DNA of 6,229 nt, taken from positions 1 to 6,229 of the forward strand of contig JARFPV010000035.1 in assembly GCA_029288115.1 (NCBI GenBank). Reading direction: 5' to 3'. The notes under the pieces were generated by a model that was not told the origin of the DNA, searched no databases, and saw nothing but the letters and a program-made list of their open reading frames with translations. The translations under genes were made by a program, and so were the position numbers. This DNA comes from Akkermansiaceae bacterium. GTDB taxonomy: Bacteria; Verrucomicrobiota; Verrucomicrobiia; Verrucomicrobiales; Akkermansiaceae. Below are positions 1-6,229 of this stretch, piece by piece (the stretch's first letter is position 1; the number at the start of each line of letters is the position of its first letter).

Positions 1-132
1 ACGGATGCCGATCGCGACAACTACATGTCTGCGGAAGAATCTGCTGCCTACGGGTTGGTCGATAAGGTGCTCGAAAGCCGTAAAGAGCTTCCTGACGACT
101 CAAAAGCCGATTCCGGCGATGACACAAAATAG
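1..132 (+). CDS. clpP: ATP-dependent Clp protease proteolytic subunit ClpP, C-terminal end (5' truncated by window)
   Basis: This is the last 43 codons of ClpP, the serine peptidase whose double heptameric ring forms the chamber of the ClpXP protease in the cytoplasm. The reading frame starts at base 1 and ends at TAG 130-132. The fragment begins TDADRDNYMSAEESAAYGLV, the conserved C-terminal block of the family (compare TERDRFLSAPEAVEYGLVD in E. coli). By that alignment the Asp encoded at 16-18 is the acid of the Ser-His-Asp catalytic triad; Ser and His lie outside the window. After the conserved part there is a short acidic, Ser/Asp-rich tail. It is longer than the E. coli tail and has no obvious function. 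clpX follows 108 bases later, the usual partner order, but a terminator-like hairpin lies between them. The identity is secure from the motif plus the neighbour. Confidence 0.93.
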   Translation, partial: TDADRDNYMSAEESAAYGLVDKVLESRKELPDDSKADSGDDTK

Positions 133-159
133 GCGGATACGTCATTTTAAGCATTTGTC

Positions 160-198
160 ACAGCGTGGTGGAAGCGGTATACTTCCCCACGCTGTTTT
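160..198 (+). terminator. Intrinsic terminator or attenuator hairpin between clpP and clpX
   Basis: An outer stem CAGCGTGG (161-168) pairs with CCACGCTG (187-194), extended by A160-T195. An inner stem GGAAG (170-174) pairs with CTTCC (182-186). One T (169) is bulged and the loop is 7 bases. Four T's follow (195-198), then a C. Stem strength is good but the T-run is short, so termination may be partial and clpX may receive read-through from clpP. An RNA-processing or stability role is the alternative. Confidence 0.72.
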
Positions 199-240
199 CG
201 TTACGACACTCTTACATATCCATACTCACCCACTAAAATA

Positions 241-1515
241 ATGGCACGCACTTCCAACCTAACCATGTGTTCCTTCTGTGGCAAAAGCCACTCGGAGGTT
301 AAAAAACTCATTGCCGGCCCTGCCGTTTATATATGCAACGAGTGCATTGAAGTCTGCTCATCCATCATGGAAAAGGAGCTTGGCGAGTCCAAGCAGACCG
401 TCGCCGACACCCGAATCAGCACCGGCGAAGTGCCCACTCCCGCCGGCATCACAGCCAAGCTTGATGAGTTTGTCGTCGGTCAGGAATACGCTAAAAAAGT
501 ACTCTCGGTTGCCGTTTACAACCACTACATGCGCCTGCGCCAGCATCACCAGAACCCCGCCAAAGAGTTTGTTGATGTGGATATAGAAAAATCAAACATC
601 CTCATGCTTGGGCCCACAGGGTCAGGCAAGACATTGCTCGCCCGCACATTGGCTAATGTGCTCGACGTGCCATTCACCATCGTCGATGCCACGACTTTGA
701 CCGAGGCAGGATACGTTGGTGATGACGTGGAAAACATCATCCTGCGATTACTCCAGTCCGCCGACTTCGATGTCGAGCGAGCAGAGCGTGGTATCATCTA
801 CGTGGATGAGATCGATAAGATCGGTCGAACAACCCAGAATGTCTCCATCACCCGTGACGTCTCCGGCGAGGGTGTGCAACAGGCACTTCTTAAAATTCTC
901 GAGGGCACCATCTGCAACGTGCCGCCACAGGGCGGTCGCAAGCATCCGCAGCAGGAATACATCCAGGTGAATACAGAAAAAATCCTGTTTGTTTGTGGTG
1001 GAGCATTCGTTGGCATTGGCGATATCATCAGTCGCCGACTCGGTAAGCACGTGCTTGGTTTCCACGAAGGAGAAGCCACAGCCGATGAACTGAACCCCGA
1101 GAACGTCAACCTGTTTGAAAAAGCAGAACCCGAGGATCTTCTCCACTTCGGACTGATCCCAGAATTTATTGGACGCCTCCCTATTATTTCCTCCCTTCGC
1201 GAGCTAACGACTGATGAACTTATCGAGGTTCTCACCAAACCAAAAAATGCTCTCATCAAGCAGTATTCCAAGCTGCTTGCCATGAATGGAGTCAAACTCA
1301 AAGTTACCAAAGACGGACTGACAGCACTGGCGGAGGAAGCCATCAGGCGTGGAACAGGTGCCCGAGCGCTCCGATCCATCTTCGAGAAGATCATGCTCAA
1401 CGTCATGTATGACGTTCCCGGACAAGAAAACATTGAGTCGGTCACCATCAACCGCGCTGTTGTCGAAGGCAATAAACCGCCGATCTTACGTAAAAAACGT
1501 GCGGACGCTGCCTAG
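241..1515 (+). CDS. clpX: ATP-dependent Clp protease ATP-binding subunit ClpX
   Basis: ClpX is the AAA+ unfoldase that recognises substrates, unfolds them with ATP and threads them into ClpP. At 424 residues it matches the normal family length. The N-terminal zinc-binding domain has C10, C13, C32 and C35. The AAA+ module shows Walker A GPTGSGKT (124-131), pore-1 loop GYVG (157-160), Walker B IIYVDE (185-190), RKH pore loop (233-235), the ClpP-docking tripeptide LGF (272-274, the IGF-loop position), the arginine finger in FIGRLP (R312) and sensor 2 GARALR (373-378). All key residues are present, so it should be active. The start ATG 241 gives a normal zinc-domain N-terminus. The 20 bases before it (ending CTAAAATA) show no Shine-Dalgarno sequence. 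clpP is upstream, separated by a terminator-like hairpin; a strong terminator follows the stop codon. Confidence 0.98.
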   Translation: MARTSNLTMCSFCGKSHSEVKKLIAGPAVYICNECIEVCSSIMEKELGESKQTVADTRISTGEVPTPAGITAKLDEFVVGQEYAKKVLSVAVYNHYMRLRQHHQNPAKEFVDVDIEKSNILMLGPTGSGKTLLARTLANVLDVPFTIVDATTLTEAGYVGDDVENIILRLLQSADFDVERAERGIIYVDEIDKIGRTTQNVSITRDVSGEGVQQALLKILEGTICNVPPQGGRKHPQQEYIQVNTEKILFVCGGAFVGIGDIISRRLGKHVLGFHEGEATADELNPENVNLFEKAEPEDLLHFGLIPEFIGRLPIISSLRELTTDELIEVLTKPKNALIKQYSKLLAMNGVKLKVTKDGLTALAEEAIRRGTGARALRSIFEKIMLNVMYDVPGQENIESVTINRAVVEGNKPPILRKKRADAA

Positions 1516-1547
1516 TCAGAACTCTCCTCGCATTTTCACACCACAAA

Positions 1548-1585
1548 AACCCGCGCCTCTTCTTGCAGTCGCGGGTTCTTTTTTT
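1548..1585 (+). terminator. Rho-independent terminator of clpX
   Basis: A perfect 8-bp stem AACCCGCG (1548-1555) pairs with CGCGGGTT (1570-1577) around a 14-base loop. It is followed by CTTTTTTT (1578-1585). This is a classic intrinsic terminator 33 bases after the clpX stop. It separates clpX from tal, so tal should have its own promoter in 1586-1651, although none is clear by eye. Confidence 0.9.
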
Positions 1586-1651
1586 GCAGCATCGGTTAAA
1601 TGCCAAACATCCGCCTTGCATGTGCCCAGCCAGCCATTAACTATCCCACGT

Positions 1652-2617
1652 ATGAGCTCTACAAACCATCTCGACCAACTCAAGAAATACACCACCGTTG
1701 TCGCCGATACCGGTGACTTCGCGACCATGGAGGAATACCAGCCGCAGGACGCTACCACCAACCCATCCCTGATTCTCCAGGCTGCCAATAAGCCTGAGTA
1801 CAAACACCTCGTTGAACAGGCAGTCGAGGAACACAAAGGCTCCGATCTGTCCGGCAATGCCCTTGTGGAGAGCATCATTGATCGCATTCTTATTCTCTTT
1901 GGTGTGGAAATTCTCAAGATCGTCCCCGGCAGGGTCTCAACTGAAGTGGACGCCCGCATGTCATTCGACACCGAGGGCACCGTCGCCAAGGCACGCCATC
2001 TGATCGATCTCTACGAAAAAGAAGGCATCAGCCGCGACCGCATCCTGATTAAGATTGCCTCCACCTGGGAAGGTATCCGCGCCGCCGAGGAGCTCGAAAA
2101 GGACGGAATTCACTGCAACCTCACACTTCTCTTTGCTTTCGCTCAAGCTGTGGCCTGTGCCGAGGCTGGCGTGCAGCTCATCTCTCCCTTCGTTGGCCGT
2201 ATTTACGACTGGTTCAAGAAATCAACCGGTGAGGAATACCAAGGCGCCAACGACCCCGGTGTGCTGTCTGTCACCGAGATCTACAACTACTACAAGAAAT
2301 TCGGCTACAAGACCGAGGTCATGGGTGCTTCTTTCCGGAACACCGGGCAAATCACAGAACTCGCCGGATGCGATCTCCTCACCATCAGCCCCGGACTGCT
2401 CGAAGAGCTCCAGAACACAGAAGGTGAACTCGAGTGCAAGCTGTCGGAGGAAACAGCCCAGGCCAAAGACCTCGAAAAAATCAGCCTCGATGAAAAAGCA
2501 TTCCGCTTCATGTTCAACGAAGACGCTATGGCAACTGAGAAAACAGCCGAAGGCATCCGCAACTTCTCTGCCGATATCGTCAAACTCGAAAAACTCATCG
2601 GCGAAATGCTCGACTGA
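1652..2617 (+). CDS. tal: Transaldolase, TalB type
   Basis: Transaldolase moves a dihydroxyacetone unit from sedoheptulose 7-phosphate to glyceraldehyde 3-phosphate in the non-oxidative pentose phosphate pathway (cytoplasm). The 321-residue protein is collinear with E. coli TalB (317) over its full length. D19 and E98 match catalytic residues Asp17 and Glu96. The Schiff-base lysine is K134 in RILIKIAST. The phosphate-binding arginines are R183 in SPFVGRI and R229 in GASFRN. The motif [12 protein letters not shown] (30-41) is also typical. The frame stays open upstream to 1349, but that would overlap clpX and span the clpX terminator. ATG 1652 gives the TalB-like N-terminus [20 protein letters not shown] and is the better start. 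No Shine-Dalgarno sequence precedes it (ATTAACTATCCCACGT). The gene sits alone between two terminators, so it is probably a single-gene transcript. Confidence 0.97.
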   Translation: MSSTNHLDQLKKYTTVVADTGDFATMEEYQPQDATTNPSLILQAANKPEYKHLVEQAVEEHKGSDLSGNALVESIIDRILILFGVEILKIVPGRVSTEVDARMSFDTEGTVAKARHLIDLYEKEGISRDRILIKIASTWEGIRAAEELEKDGIHCNLTLLFAFAQAVACAEAGVQLISPFVGRIYDWFKKSTGEEYQGANDPGVLSVTEIYNYYKKFGYKTEVMGASFRNTGQITELAGCDLLTISPGLLEELQNTEGELECKLSEETAQAKDLEKISLDEKAFRFMFNEDAMATEKTAEGIRNFSADIVKLEKLIGEMLD

Positions 2618-2666
2618 TACCTAACTTTCGCTCAAAAAGTCGATTTTCAGTCGATACAAAACTCTC

Positions 2667-2706
2667 AAACGGGTCGTTTCACCAAAAAACGGCCCGTTTT
2701 TGTTTT
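2667..2706 (+). terminator. Rho-independent terminator of tal
   Basis: A 13-bp stem pairs AAACGGGTCGTTT (2667-2679) with AAACGGCCCGTTT (2687-2699), all Watson-Crick except one U-G wobble (T2674-G2692). The loop is 7 bases. TTGTTTT follows (2700-2706). It lies about 50 bases after the tal stop and 50 bases before ilvB. No ATG-initiated leader peptide lies upstream of the hairpin, so an amino-acid attenuator for ilvB is less likely than a simple tal terminator. The stem is flanked by A's, so weak bidirectional use is possible. Confidence 0.9.
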
Positions 2707-2718
2707 ACATTTGACGCT

Positions 2719-2746
2719 AATTAACCTAATTGAACGGCGAATTAAC
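2719..2746 (+). repeat. Short A/T-rich direct repeats in the ilvB leader
   Basis: AATTAAC occurs at 2719-2725 and again at 2740-2746, 21 bases (two helical turns) apart. A related AATTGAAC lies between them at 2728-2735. The cluster sits 10-37 bases before the ilvB start, where a regulator could act on transcription or translation. The motif is short and A/T-rich, so chance is a real alternative and no known binding-site consensus is recognised. Confidence 0.3.
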
Positions 2747-2755
2747 AAATTTTCT

Positions 2756-4483
2756 ATGAGCAAATCATCCATCGACGGAGCACAAGCCCTGATCAAAACG
2801 CTCGACGACCTCGGCGTGGAATACATTTTCGGTTACTCAGGTGGTGCCGCCATCCCGATATTTGACGCCCTGATCACCGTCAAAAGCAACATCAAGTTTG
2901 TGCTCGCCCGTCACGAGCAAGGCTGCTGCCATATGGCCGACGGTTATGCCCGTGCTACGGGTAAGCCAGCAGTTGTCCTGGTAACTTCCGGTCCTGGCGC
3001 CGGTAATACCATCACCGGCATCATGACCGCCCAGATGGATTCCGTTCCAATGATTATCATTTGTGGCCAGCAGGTCACCTGGATGCTCGGCAAGGACGCG
3101 TTCCAGGAGGCTGACATTTTCGGCATCACCATGCCTGTGGTGAAACATAATTATCTGGTTAAGGACACCAACGACATCGCACGTATCGCGCGTGAAGCTC
3201 ACCATATCGCCACCTCAGGTCGCCCCGGTCCCGTACTCATCGATATCCCCAAGGACATCAGCTCCGGCGAGTTTACCGGCGACATGGATCCCGAGCTCGA
3301 CTTGCCCGGATATAAGCCAGAAAAAGCACTTCAGGTGGATTCGGACGGGATTGATCAAGCACTTCAGATCATCCACAAAGCACAACGCCCCCTGATTCTC
3401 GCTGGACATGGCGCAATGATCGCTGGAGCCGATGCTGAGCTCATGGAGCTAGCAGAAACACTGCACTGTCCCGTGACTTCCACCTTGTTAGGAAAGGGTG
3501 TATTCCCTGAGGAACACGAGCTCTCACTAGGTATGCTCGGTATGCACGGCACCGCTTATGCCAACAAAGCCATTTGCGAGTGCGACGTTCTCATCAACAT
3601 CGGTTCACGCTTTGACGACCGTATCATTGGCCAGGCAGACAAGTTCTGTAAGGACGCCCAGATCATCCACATCGATATCGATGCTTCCGAAATGAGTAAG
3701 ATGATCACGCCCGATGTGAGTATCGTCGCCGATGCCAAGTCTGCCCTGCTCGAAATCAATAAGCGCATTTCCGGCCTCGAAACAGATGCATGGCTCGAAA
3801 CGATTGGAGGTTGGAAAAAGAAATACCCCCTCACCTACCGCAAGCAAGGAGGTCTGCGTATGCAGCAGGTCATCGATGAACTCTATCAGGTGGCTGGTGG
3901 CGACGCCATCGTCACCACAGACGTAGGCCAGCACCAGATGTGGGCAGCCCAGTTCTACAAGACGAATGCCTCATGGAAATGGATTTCCTCAGGTGGAGCC
4001 GGAACCATGGGCTTCGGATTCCCCGCTGCGATTGGAGCTCAACTCGCCTGCCCGGACGAGACCGTGATCTCCATCAGCGGTGATGGTGGATTCCAGATGA
4101 CTCTGTTTGAACTGGCTACAGCGGCTTTGCACAAGCTTCCCGTGAAAATCGTGGTTCTCAACAACCATTACCTGGGAATGGTCCGCCAGTGGCAGGAACT
4201 GTTTTTCGAAGATCGTAAGTCGGGTGTCGATCTGGAAGGCAACCCGGATTTCTGCAAACTTGCTGCAGCCTACGGCATTCCATCGTTTAACATCAAGCGA
4301 CCTGCAGATGTTCGTAAACAGTTAGAGCGCGCATTTGCCATTGATGACGGCCCCGTCCTGATTCATGCTGAGTGCGTCAAGACAGACAACGTATTCCCGA
4401 TGATTCCAGCAGGGGCTGCGTTGGAGGACATGCTCACCGAACCACCGAAGACTCAATTGGCTAAGCCAACCGGATCGACCTAG
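2756..4483 (+). CDS. ilvB: Acetohydroxyacid synthase (acetolactate synthase) large, catalytic subunit
   Basis: This ThDP-, FAD- and Mg-dependent enzyme condenses pyruvate with pyruvate or 2-oxobutyrate, the first common step of branched-chain amino acid synthesis. The protein is 575 residues, normal for the family. The N-terminal pyrimidine-binding domain has GYSGGA (26-31), catalytic Glu E54 in RHEQG, HMADGYARATGK (59-70) and TSGPGAGN (77-84). The middle domain is FAD-associated. The C-terminal pyrophosphate domain has the ThDP motif GDG (442-444) followed after 24 residues by NN (469-470), then LGMVRQW with W479. ATG 2756 is chosen over an in-frame TTG at 2711 because it gives the usual short N-terminus. 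No Shine-Dalgarno sequence precedes it. One oddity: the usual TGQVP loop reads CGQQVTW at 103-109, with Val at the position of Arabidopsis Pro197. ilvN follows after 48 bases, presumably co-transcribed. The paralogous symbols ilvI and ilvG cannot be excluded by sequence alone. Confidence 0.96.
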   Translation: MSKSSIDGAQALIKTLDDLGVEYIFGYSGGAAIPIFDALITVKSNIKFVLARHEQGCCHMADGYARATGKPAVVLVTSGPGAGNTITGIMTAQMDSVPMIIICGQQVTWMLGKDAFQEADIFGITMPVVKHNYLVKDTNDIARIAREAHHIATSGRPGPVLIDIPKDISSGEFTGDMDPELDLPGYKPEKALQVDSDGIDQALQIIHKAQRPLILAGHGAMIAGADAELMELAETLHCPVTSTLLGKGVFPEEHELSLGMLGMHGTAYANKAICECDVLINIGSRFDDRIIGQADKFCKDAQIIHIDIDASEMSKMITPDVSIVADAKSALLEINKRISGLETDAWLETIGGWKKKYPLTYRKQGGLRMQQVIDELYQVAGGDAIVTTDVGQHQMWAAQFYKTNASWKWISSGGAGTMGFGFPAAIGAQLACPDETVISISGDGGFQMTLFELATAALHKLPVKIVVLNNHYLGMVRQWQELFFEDRKSGVDLEGNPDFCKLAAAYGIPSFNIKRPADVRKQLERAFAIDDGPVLIHAECVKTDNVFPMIPAGAALEDMLTEPPKTQLAKPTGST

Positions 4484-4531
4484 GTGTGATCTTTTAAACT
4501 CCTCATTCTTAATTTTTAATTTCAAAAATCT

Positions 4532-5068
4532 ATGTCTCTAGTAACCACCGACATTCCACCAGAGCACGTTACCCAAGAAGCTCCGGTCCATACCCTATCC
4601 GTATTCGTCAACAACAAGGCAGGCGTGCTCATGCGCATCTGCCAGGTATTCGCACGACGCGGCTACAACATTGATTCACTTGTCGTTTCCCAAGGTCGCG
4701 ACAAGCATTTCTCACGCATGACCATCGGTATCAGTGGCGATCCCGAAGGTCTTGAACAAATCATCCTGCAAGTCACCAAACTGGTAGATGTCATCCATTG
4801 TGTGGAACACACCAAAGACGACTCTGTGGATAAAGAGCTTCTGCTGGTCAAAGTCCTCGTCGGCAAAGACGACCGCACTGAAGCGCTACAAATCATCGAT
4901 CACTACGAAGGTAAAACCGTCGACCTCACACCGACCTCTATGATTGCCATGCTCTATGGAGCCAGTTCGAAAATTGATGCCGCCATTACCATGTTCTCCC
5001 AATTTGAGATCATCGAAACGGTGCGCACCGGCAAGGTTGTTATGGCTCGCGGCGAGCAAGTGACCTAA
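4532..5068 (+). CDS. ilvN: Acetohydroxyacid synthase small, regulatory subunit
   Basis: IlvN/IlvH binds the large subunit, raises its activity and usually confers valine feedback inhibition. The 178-residue protein has an N-terminal ACT domain at about 20-92 (HTLSVFVNNKAGVLMRI and RRGYNIDSLVVS) and a C-terminal small-subunit domain at about 100-175 (ELLLVKVLVG, DLTPTSMIAMLYG). G31 and N46 align with Gly14 and Asn29 of E. coli IlvH, residues of the valine-binding region, so feedback control is probably kept (inference). It is about 15 residues longer than IlvH, mainly through a 17-residue N-terminal lead (ending near TQEAP) before the ACT domain. The start ATG 4532 follows an A/T-rich leader (AATTTTTAATTTCAAAAATCT) with no Shine-Dalgarno sequence. 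ilvB lies 48 bases upstream with no terminator between them, so the two form an operon. The often-linked ilvC is not next. Confidence 0.96.
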   Translation: MSLVTTDIPPEHVTQEAPVHTLSVFVNNKAGVLMRICQVFARRGYNIDSLVVSQGRDKHFSRMTIGISGDPEGLEQIILQVTKLVDVIHCVEHTKDDSVDKELLLVKVLVGKDDRTEALQIIDHYEGKTVDLTPTSMIAMLYGASSKIDAAITMFSQFEIIETVRTGKVVMARGEQVT

Positions 5069-5203
5069 CCTTAATAACGGTCCAAAGAAAGCCATCGGTT
5101 TTAGCTCTAAGCTTGGTGATGCTAGGTTGAGCATTCAGCACGCCTGCACACCCCCTGTCAATTTGACTTGGAAAGACCAATCATCCAGTTAGTGTACTGA
5201 CTC

Positions 5204-5884
5204 ATGATTGAGTCTAGGCAGCTGTCACCAGTGTGGATTCGAAACCTTCTGGCCTTATCGTATTCTTTATGCCTTGCGTCCTGTTGTATGCATAAAGAAT
5301 TACCCAATTTGCCAAGCCATTGGCGAGGTAAGGAAATTACAGCCAATCAATTTAAAGATAAAAAATCACCACGTGCACAAGTCATCATTATGTATGGGAA
5401 GCATTTCTGTAGCCATACAGCGCTGCGCTTGTATGTTCCTGGGAAAGGAGCCATGTTCTGGGATCCTGGGGGTGGCTACAGCACTAAACATTTGAGCCAT
5501 GCGGTGCGTTCGAGTGATGTGATCAAGAACAAAGCGCCTAGCATAGATCAATACATTCAATGGCGGCATGATTCAAAATTACCTGTAAACGGAATTGAGA
5601 TCTTTGATTACACATTAACCGGAAAACAAGCGTTAGAGCTGTGGGCAATCCTGGATCAAGGGGGGGTAGCAAAAAATCATCCCAAATATCCATTTAATAC
5701 AAATGCTGTCGGGTTGTTTTGCGGACACTCTGTTTCTAATTTCGTGGAGCGGTTCCTTGGAAACAAAGTAAAGGTGCGGCAGGATTTTTTACCACACAAT
5801 CTTAGCGCGCAATTATACCAGCAATCCTTTGATCAACTTATCATCTACAGAAACAGGCAGTATGCCCTGTATAAAAACCAGTGA
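5204..5884 (+). CDS. Predicted lipoprotein of unknown function, possible permuted papain/NlpC-like fold
   Basis: I do not recognise this 226-residue protein as a named family. The N-terminus has R13, a hydrophobic stretch (14-26) and the lipobox L24-A25-S26-C27, so a lipid-anchored, exported protein is likely. The mature part has a polar H71 in HTALRL, then FWDPGGGY (85-92), and near the C-terminus N167 and C173-G-H175 in LFCGHSVSNFV. A His on an early strand with a Cys on a later helix resembles the order of circularly permuted NlpC/P60 (YiiX/LRAT-like) cysteine hydrolases, but this is inference and the catalytic residues are not proven. ATG 5204 is the first possible start because an in-frame TGA lies at 5198-5200. 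No Shine-Dalgarno sequence is visible. Codon use differs from the neighbours: A/T-rich wobble positions and 8 of 23 leucines as TTA, suggesting transfer or low expression. The stop is 13 bases from the convergent parE stop. Confidence 0.8.
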   Translation: MIESRQLSPVWIRNLLALSYSLCLASCCMHKELPNLPSHWRGKEITANQFKDKKSPRAQVIIMYGKHFCSHTALRLYVPGKGAMFWDPGGGYSTKHLSHAVRSSDVIKNKAPSIDQYIQWRHDSKLPVNGIEIFDYTLTGKQALELWAILDQGGVAKNHPKYPFNTNAVGLFCGHSVSNFVERFLGNKVKVRQDFLPHNLSAQLYQQSFDQLIIYRNRQYALYKNQ

Positions 5885-5897
5885 TTTGCCGCCATAT

Positions 5898-6229
5898 CTA
5901 AGCCGCATCCACGTCCTCGCGCAGGTTCTTGATGATGAAATCCTGCCGGTCGGGCGTGTTTTTCCCCATGTAGAACGTGAGCATTTCCTTGATGCTCTTC
6001 CCCTCTTCCATACGTACGGGGTCGAGACGCATATCCGGGCCGATCATGAAGGCAAACTCGTCCGGTGATATCTCACCGAGCCCCTTGAAGCGGGTGATTT
6101 CCGCTGCCTTACCGAGTTTGTCCATCGCGGCAACACGCTCGTCATCATCGTAGCAGTAGATCGTCTCCTTCTTATTCCTAACCCGGAACAGCGGAGTCTG
6201 CAGAATATGAAGGTGCCCTTCCCTGACCA
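5898..6229 (-). CDS. parE: DNA topoisomerase IV subunit B (ParE), C-terminal part (5' end outside window)
   Basis: This is the C-terminal 109 residues of a type IIA topoisomerase B subunit, the ATPase/TOPRIM partner of ParC that decatenates daughter chromosomes. The frame is open to the right edge (no start within the window) and stops at TAG, complement of 5898-5900. Visible blocks are [18 protein letters not shown] followed by TIYCYDDDE, then [19 protein letters not shown], both hallmarks of the GyrB/ParE C-terminal domain. The ending [20 protein letters not shown] matches the ParE type remembered from Bacteroidota better than GyrB, which usually reads LMGDxVxPRRxFI. ParE is therefore preferred; a GyrB paralogue is the alternative. 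The gene converges with the lipoprotein gene, and no intrinsic terminator is visible in the 13-base gap. Confidence 0.9.
   Translation of the reverse strand, partial: VREGHLHILQTPLFRVRNKKETIYCYDDDERVAAMDKLGKAAEITRFKGLGEISPDEFAFMIGPDMRLDPVRMEEGKSIKEMLTFYMGKNTPDRQDFIIKNLREDVDAA

Noticed and set aside
1054..1062. LGF instead of IGF at the ClpP-docking loop of ClpX
   Set aside because: The known loop consensus tolerates Leu, Ile or Val at the first position, so this is normal variation.
1616..1644. Possible promoter for tal (TTGCAT with TTAACT or AACTAT)
   Set aside because: The -10 match is poor and would lie only about 7-10 bases before the start codon; not convincing.
1349..1651. Long N-terminal extension of transaldolase from an upstream start at 1349
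   Set aside because: It would overlap clpX out of frame and translate across the clpX terminator; the TalB-like N-terminus begins exactly at ATG 1652.
2638..2655. AGTCGAT direct repeat (2638-2644 and 2649-2655)
   Set aside because: Two 7-base copies 11 bases apart downstream of tal; too short to separate from chance and no associated signal.
2711..2755. In-frame TTG start giving IlvB 15 extra residues
   Set aside because: The extension lies in A/T-rich leader directly after the tal terminator and has no counterpart in the family; ATG 2756 gives the usual N-terminus.
2618..2755. Amino-acid attenuator with leader peptide controlling ilvB
   Set aside because: No ATG-started leader peptide rich in Leu, Ile or Val codons precedes the hairpin at 2667-2706, and no alternative antiterminator pairing was seen. 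It reads as the tal terminator.
5119..5134. Small hairpin ATGCT/AGCAT after ilvN as a terminator
   Set aside because: Only 5 base pairs and no T-run.
5163..5195. Possible sigma-70 promoter for the lipoprotein gene (TTGACT at 5163, or TTGGAA at 5168 with TAGTGT at 5190)
   Set aside because: The -35-like TTGACT is good, but no -10 box lies at a suitable distance; the alternative pair has only a half-matching -10 box.
5829..6068. 79-codon + strand reading frame bridging the lipoprotein gene and parE
   Set aside because: It is antisense to conserved ParE coding sequence and overlaps the lipoprotein gene; no protein-like features.

Overview
The window is a compact stretch of ordinary bacterial chromosome. 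It carries housekeeping and biosynthetic genes, plus one poorly characterised lipoprotein gene that looks compositionally different from the rest. A phylum cannot be proved from the sequence. A Verrucomicrobiota/PVC or Bacteroidota-like bacterium fits best: none of the five visible start codons has a Shine-Dalgarno sequence, and the ParE tail reads like the Bacteroidota-type topoisomerase IV B subunit. I lean to Verrucomicrobiota because of the moderately high GC and C-ending codons, but this is inference.

Layout on the + strand. Bases 1-132 are the 3' end of clpP, followed by a terminator-like hairpin (160-198). clpX (241-1515) follows with its own strong intrinsic terminator (1548-1585). 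tal, a TalB-type transaldolase (1652-2617), comes next and is closed by a long hairpin terminator (2667-2706). Then come ilvB and ilvN (2756-4483 and 4532-5068), the large and small subunits of acetohydroxyacid synthase, 48 bases apart and presumably one operon. After a 135-base gap with no clear terminator there is a 226-residue predicted lipoprotein (5204-5884). Its wobble positions are rich in A/T and it uses many TTA leucine codons. It ends 13 bases from the stop codon of parE, which lies on the - strand and runs off the right edge.

How the genes work together. ClpX unfolds tagged or regulated proteins and feeds them to the ClpP peptidase. Transaldolase links the pentose phosphate pathway to glycolysis. 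IlvB and IlvN form the first common enzyme of valine, leucine and isoleucine synthesis, with IlvN giving end-product control. ParE is the ATPase subunit of topoisomerase IV. These are four separate functional units, not one system.

I found no CRISPR array, tRNA, rRNA, insertion sequence, or defence or toxin system. The points most worth a second look are the lipoprotein gene, an unusual residue set at the AHAS herbicide-site loop, the absence of Shine-Dalgarno sequences, and the hairpin separating clpP from clpX.
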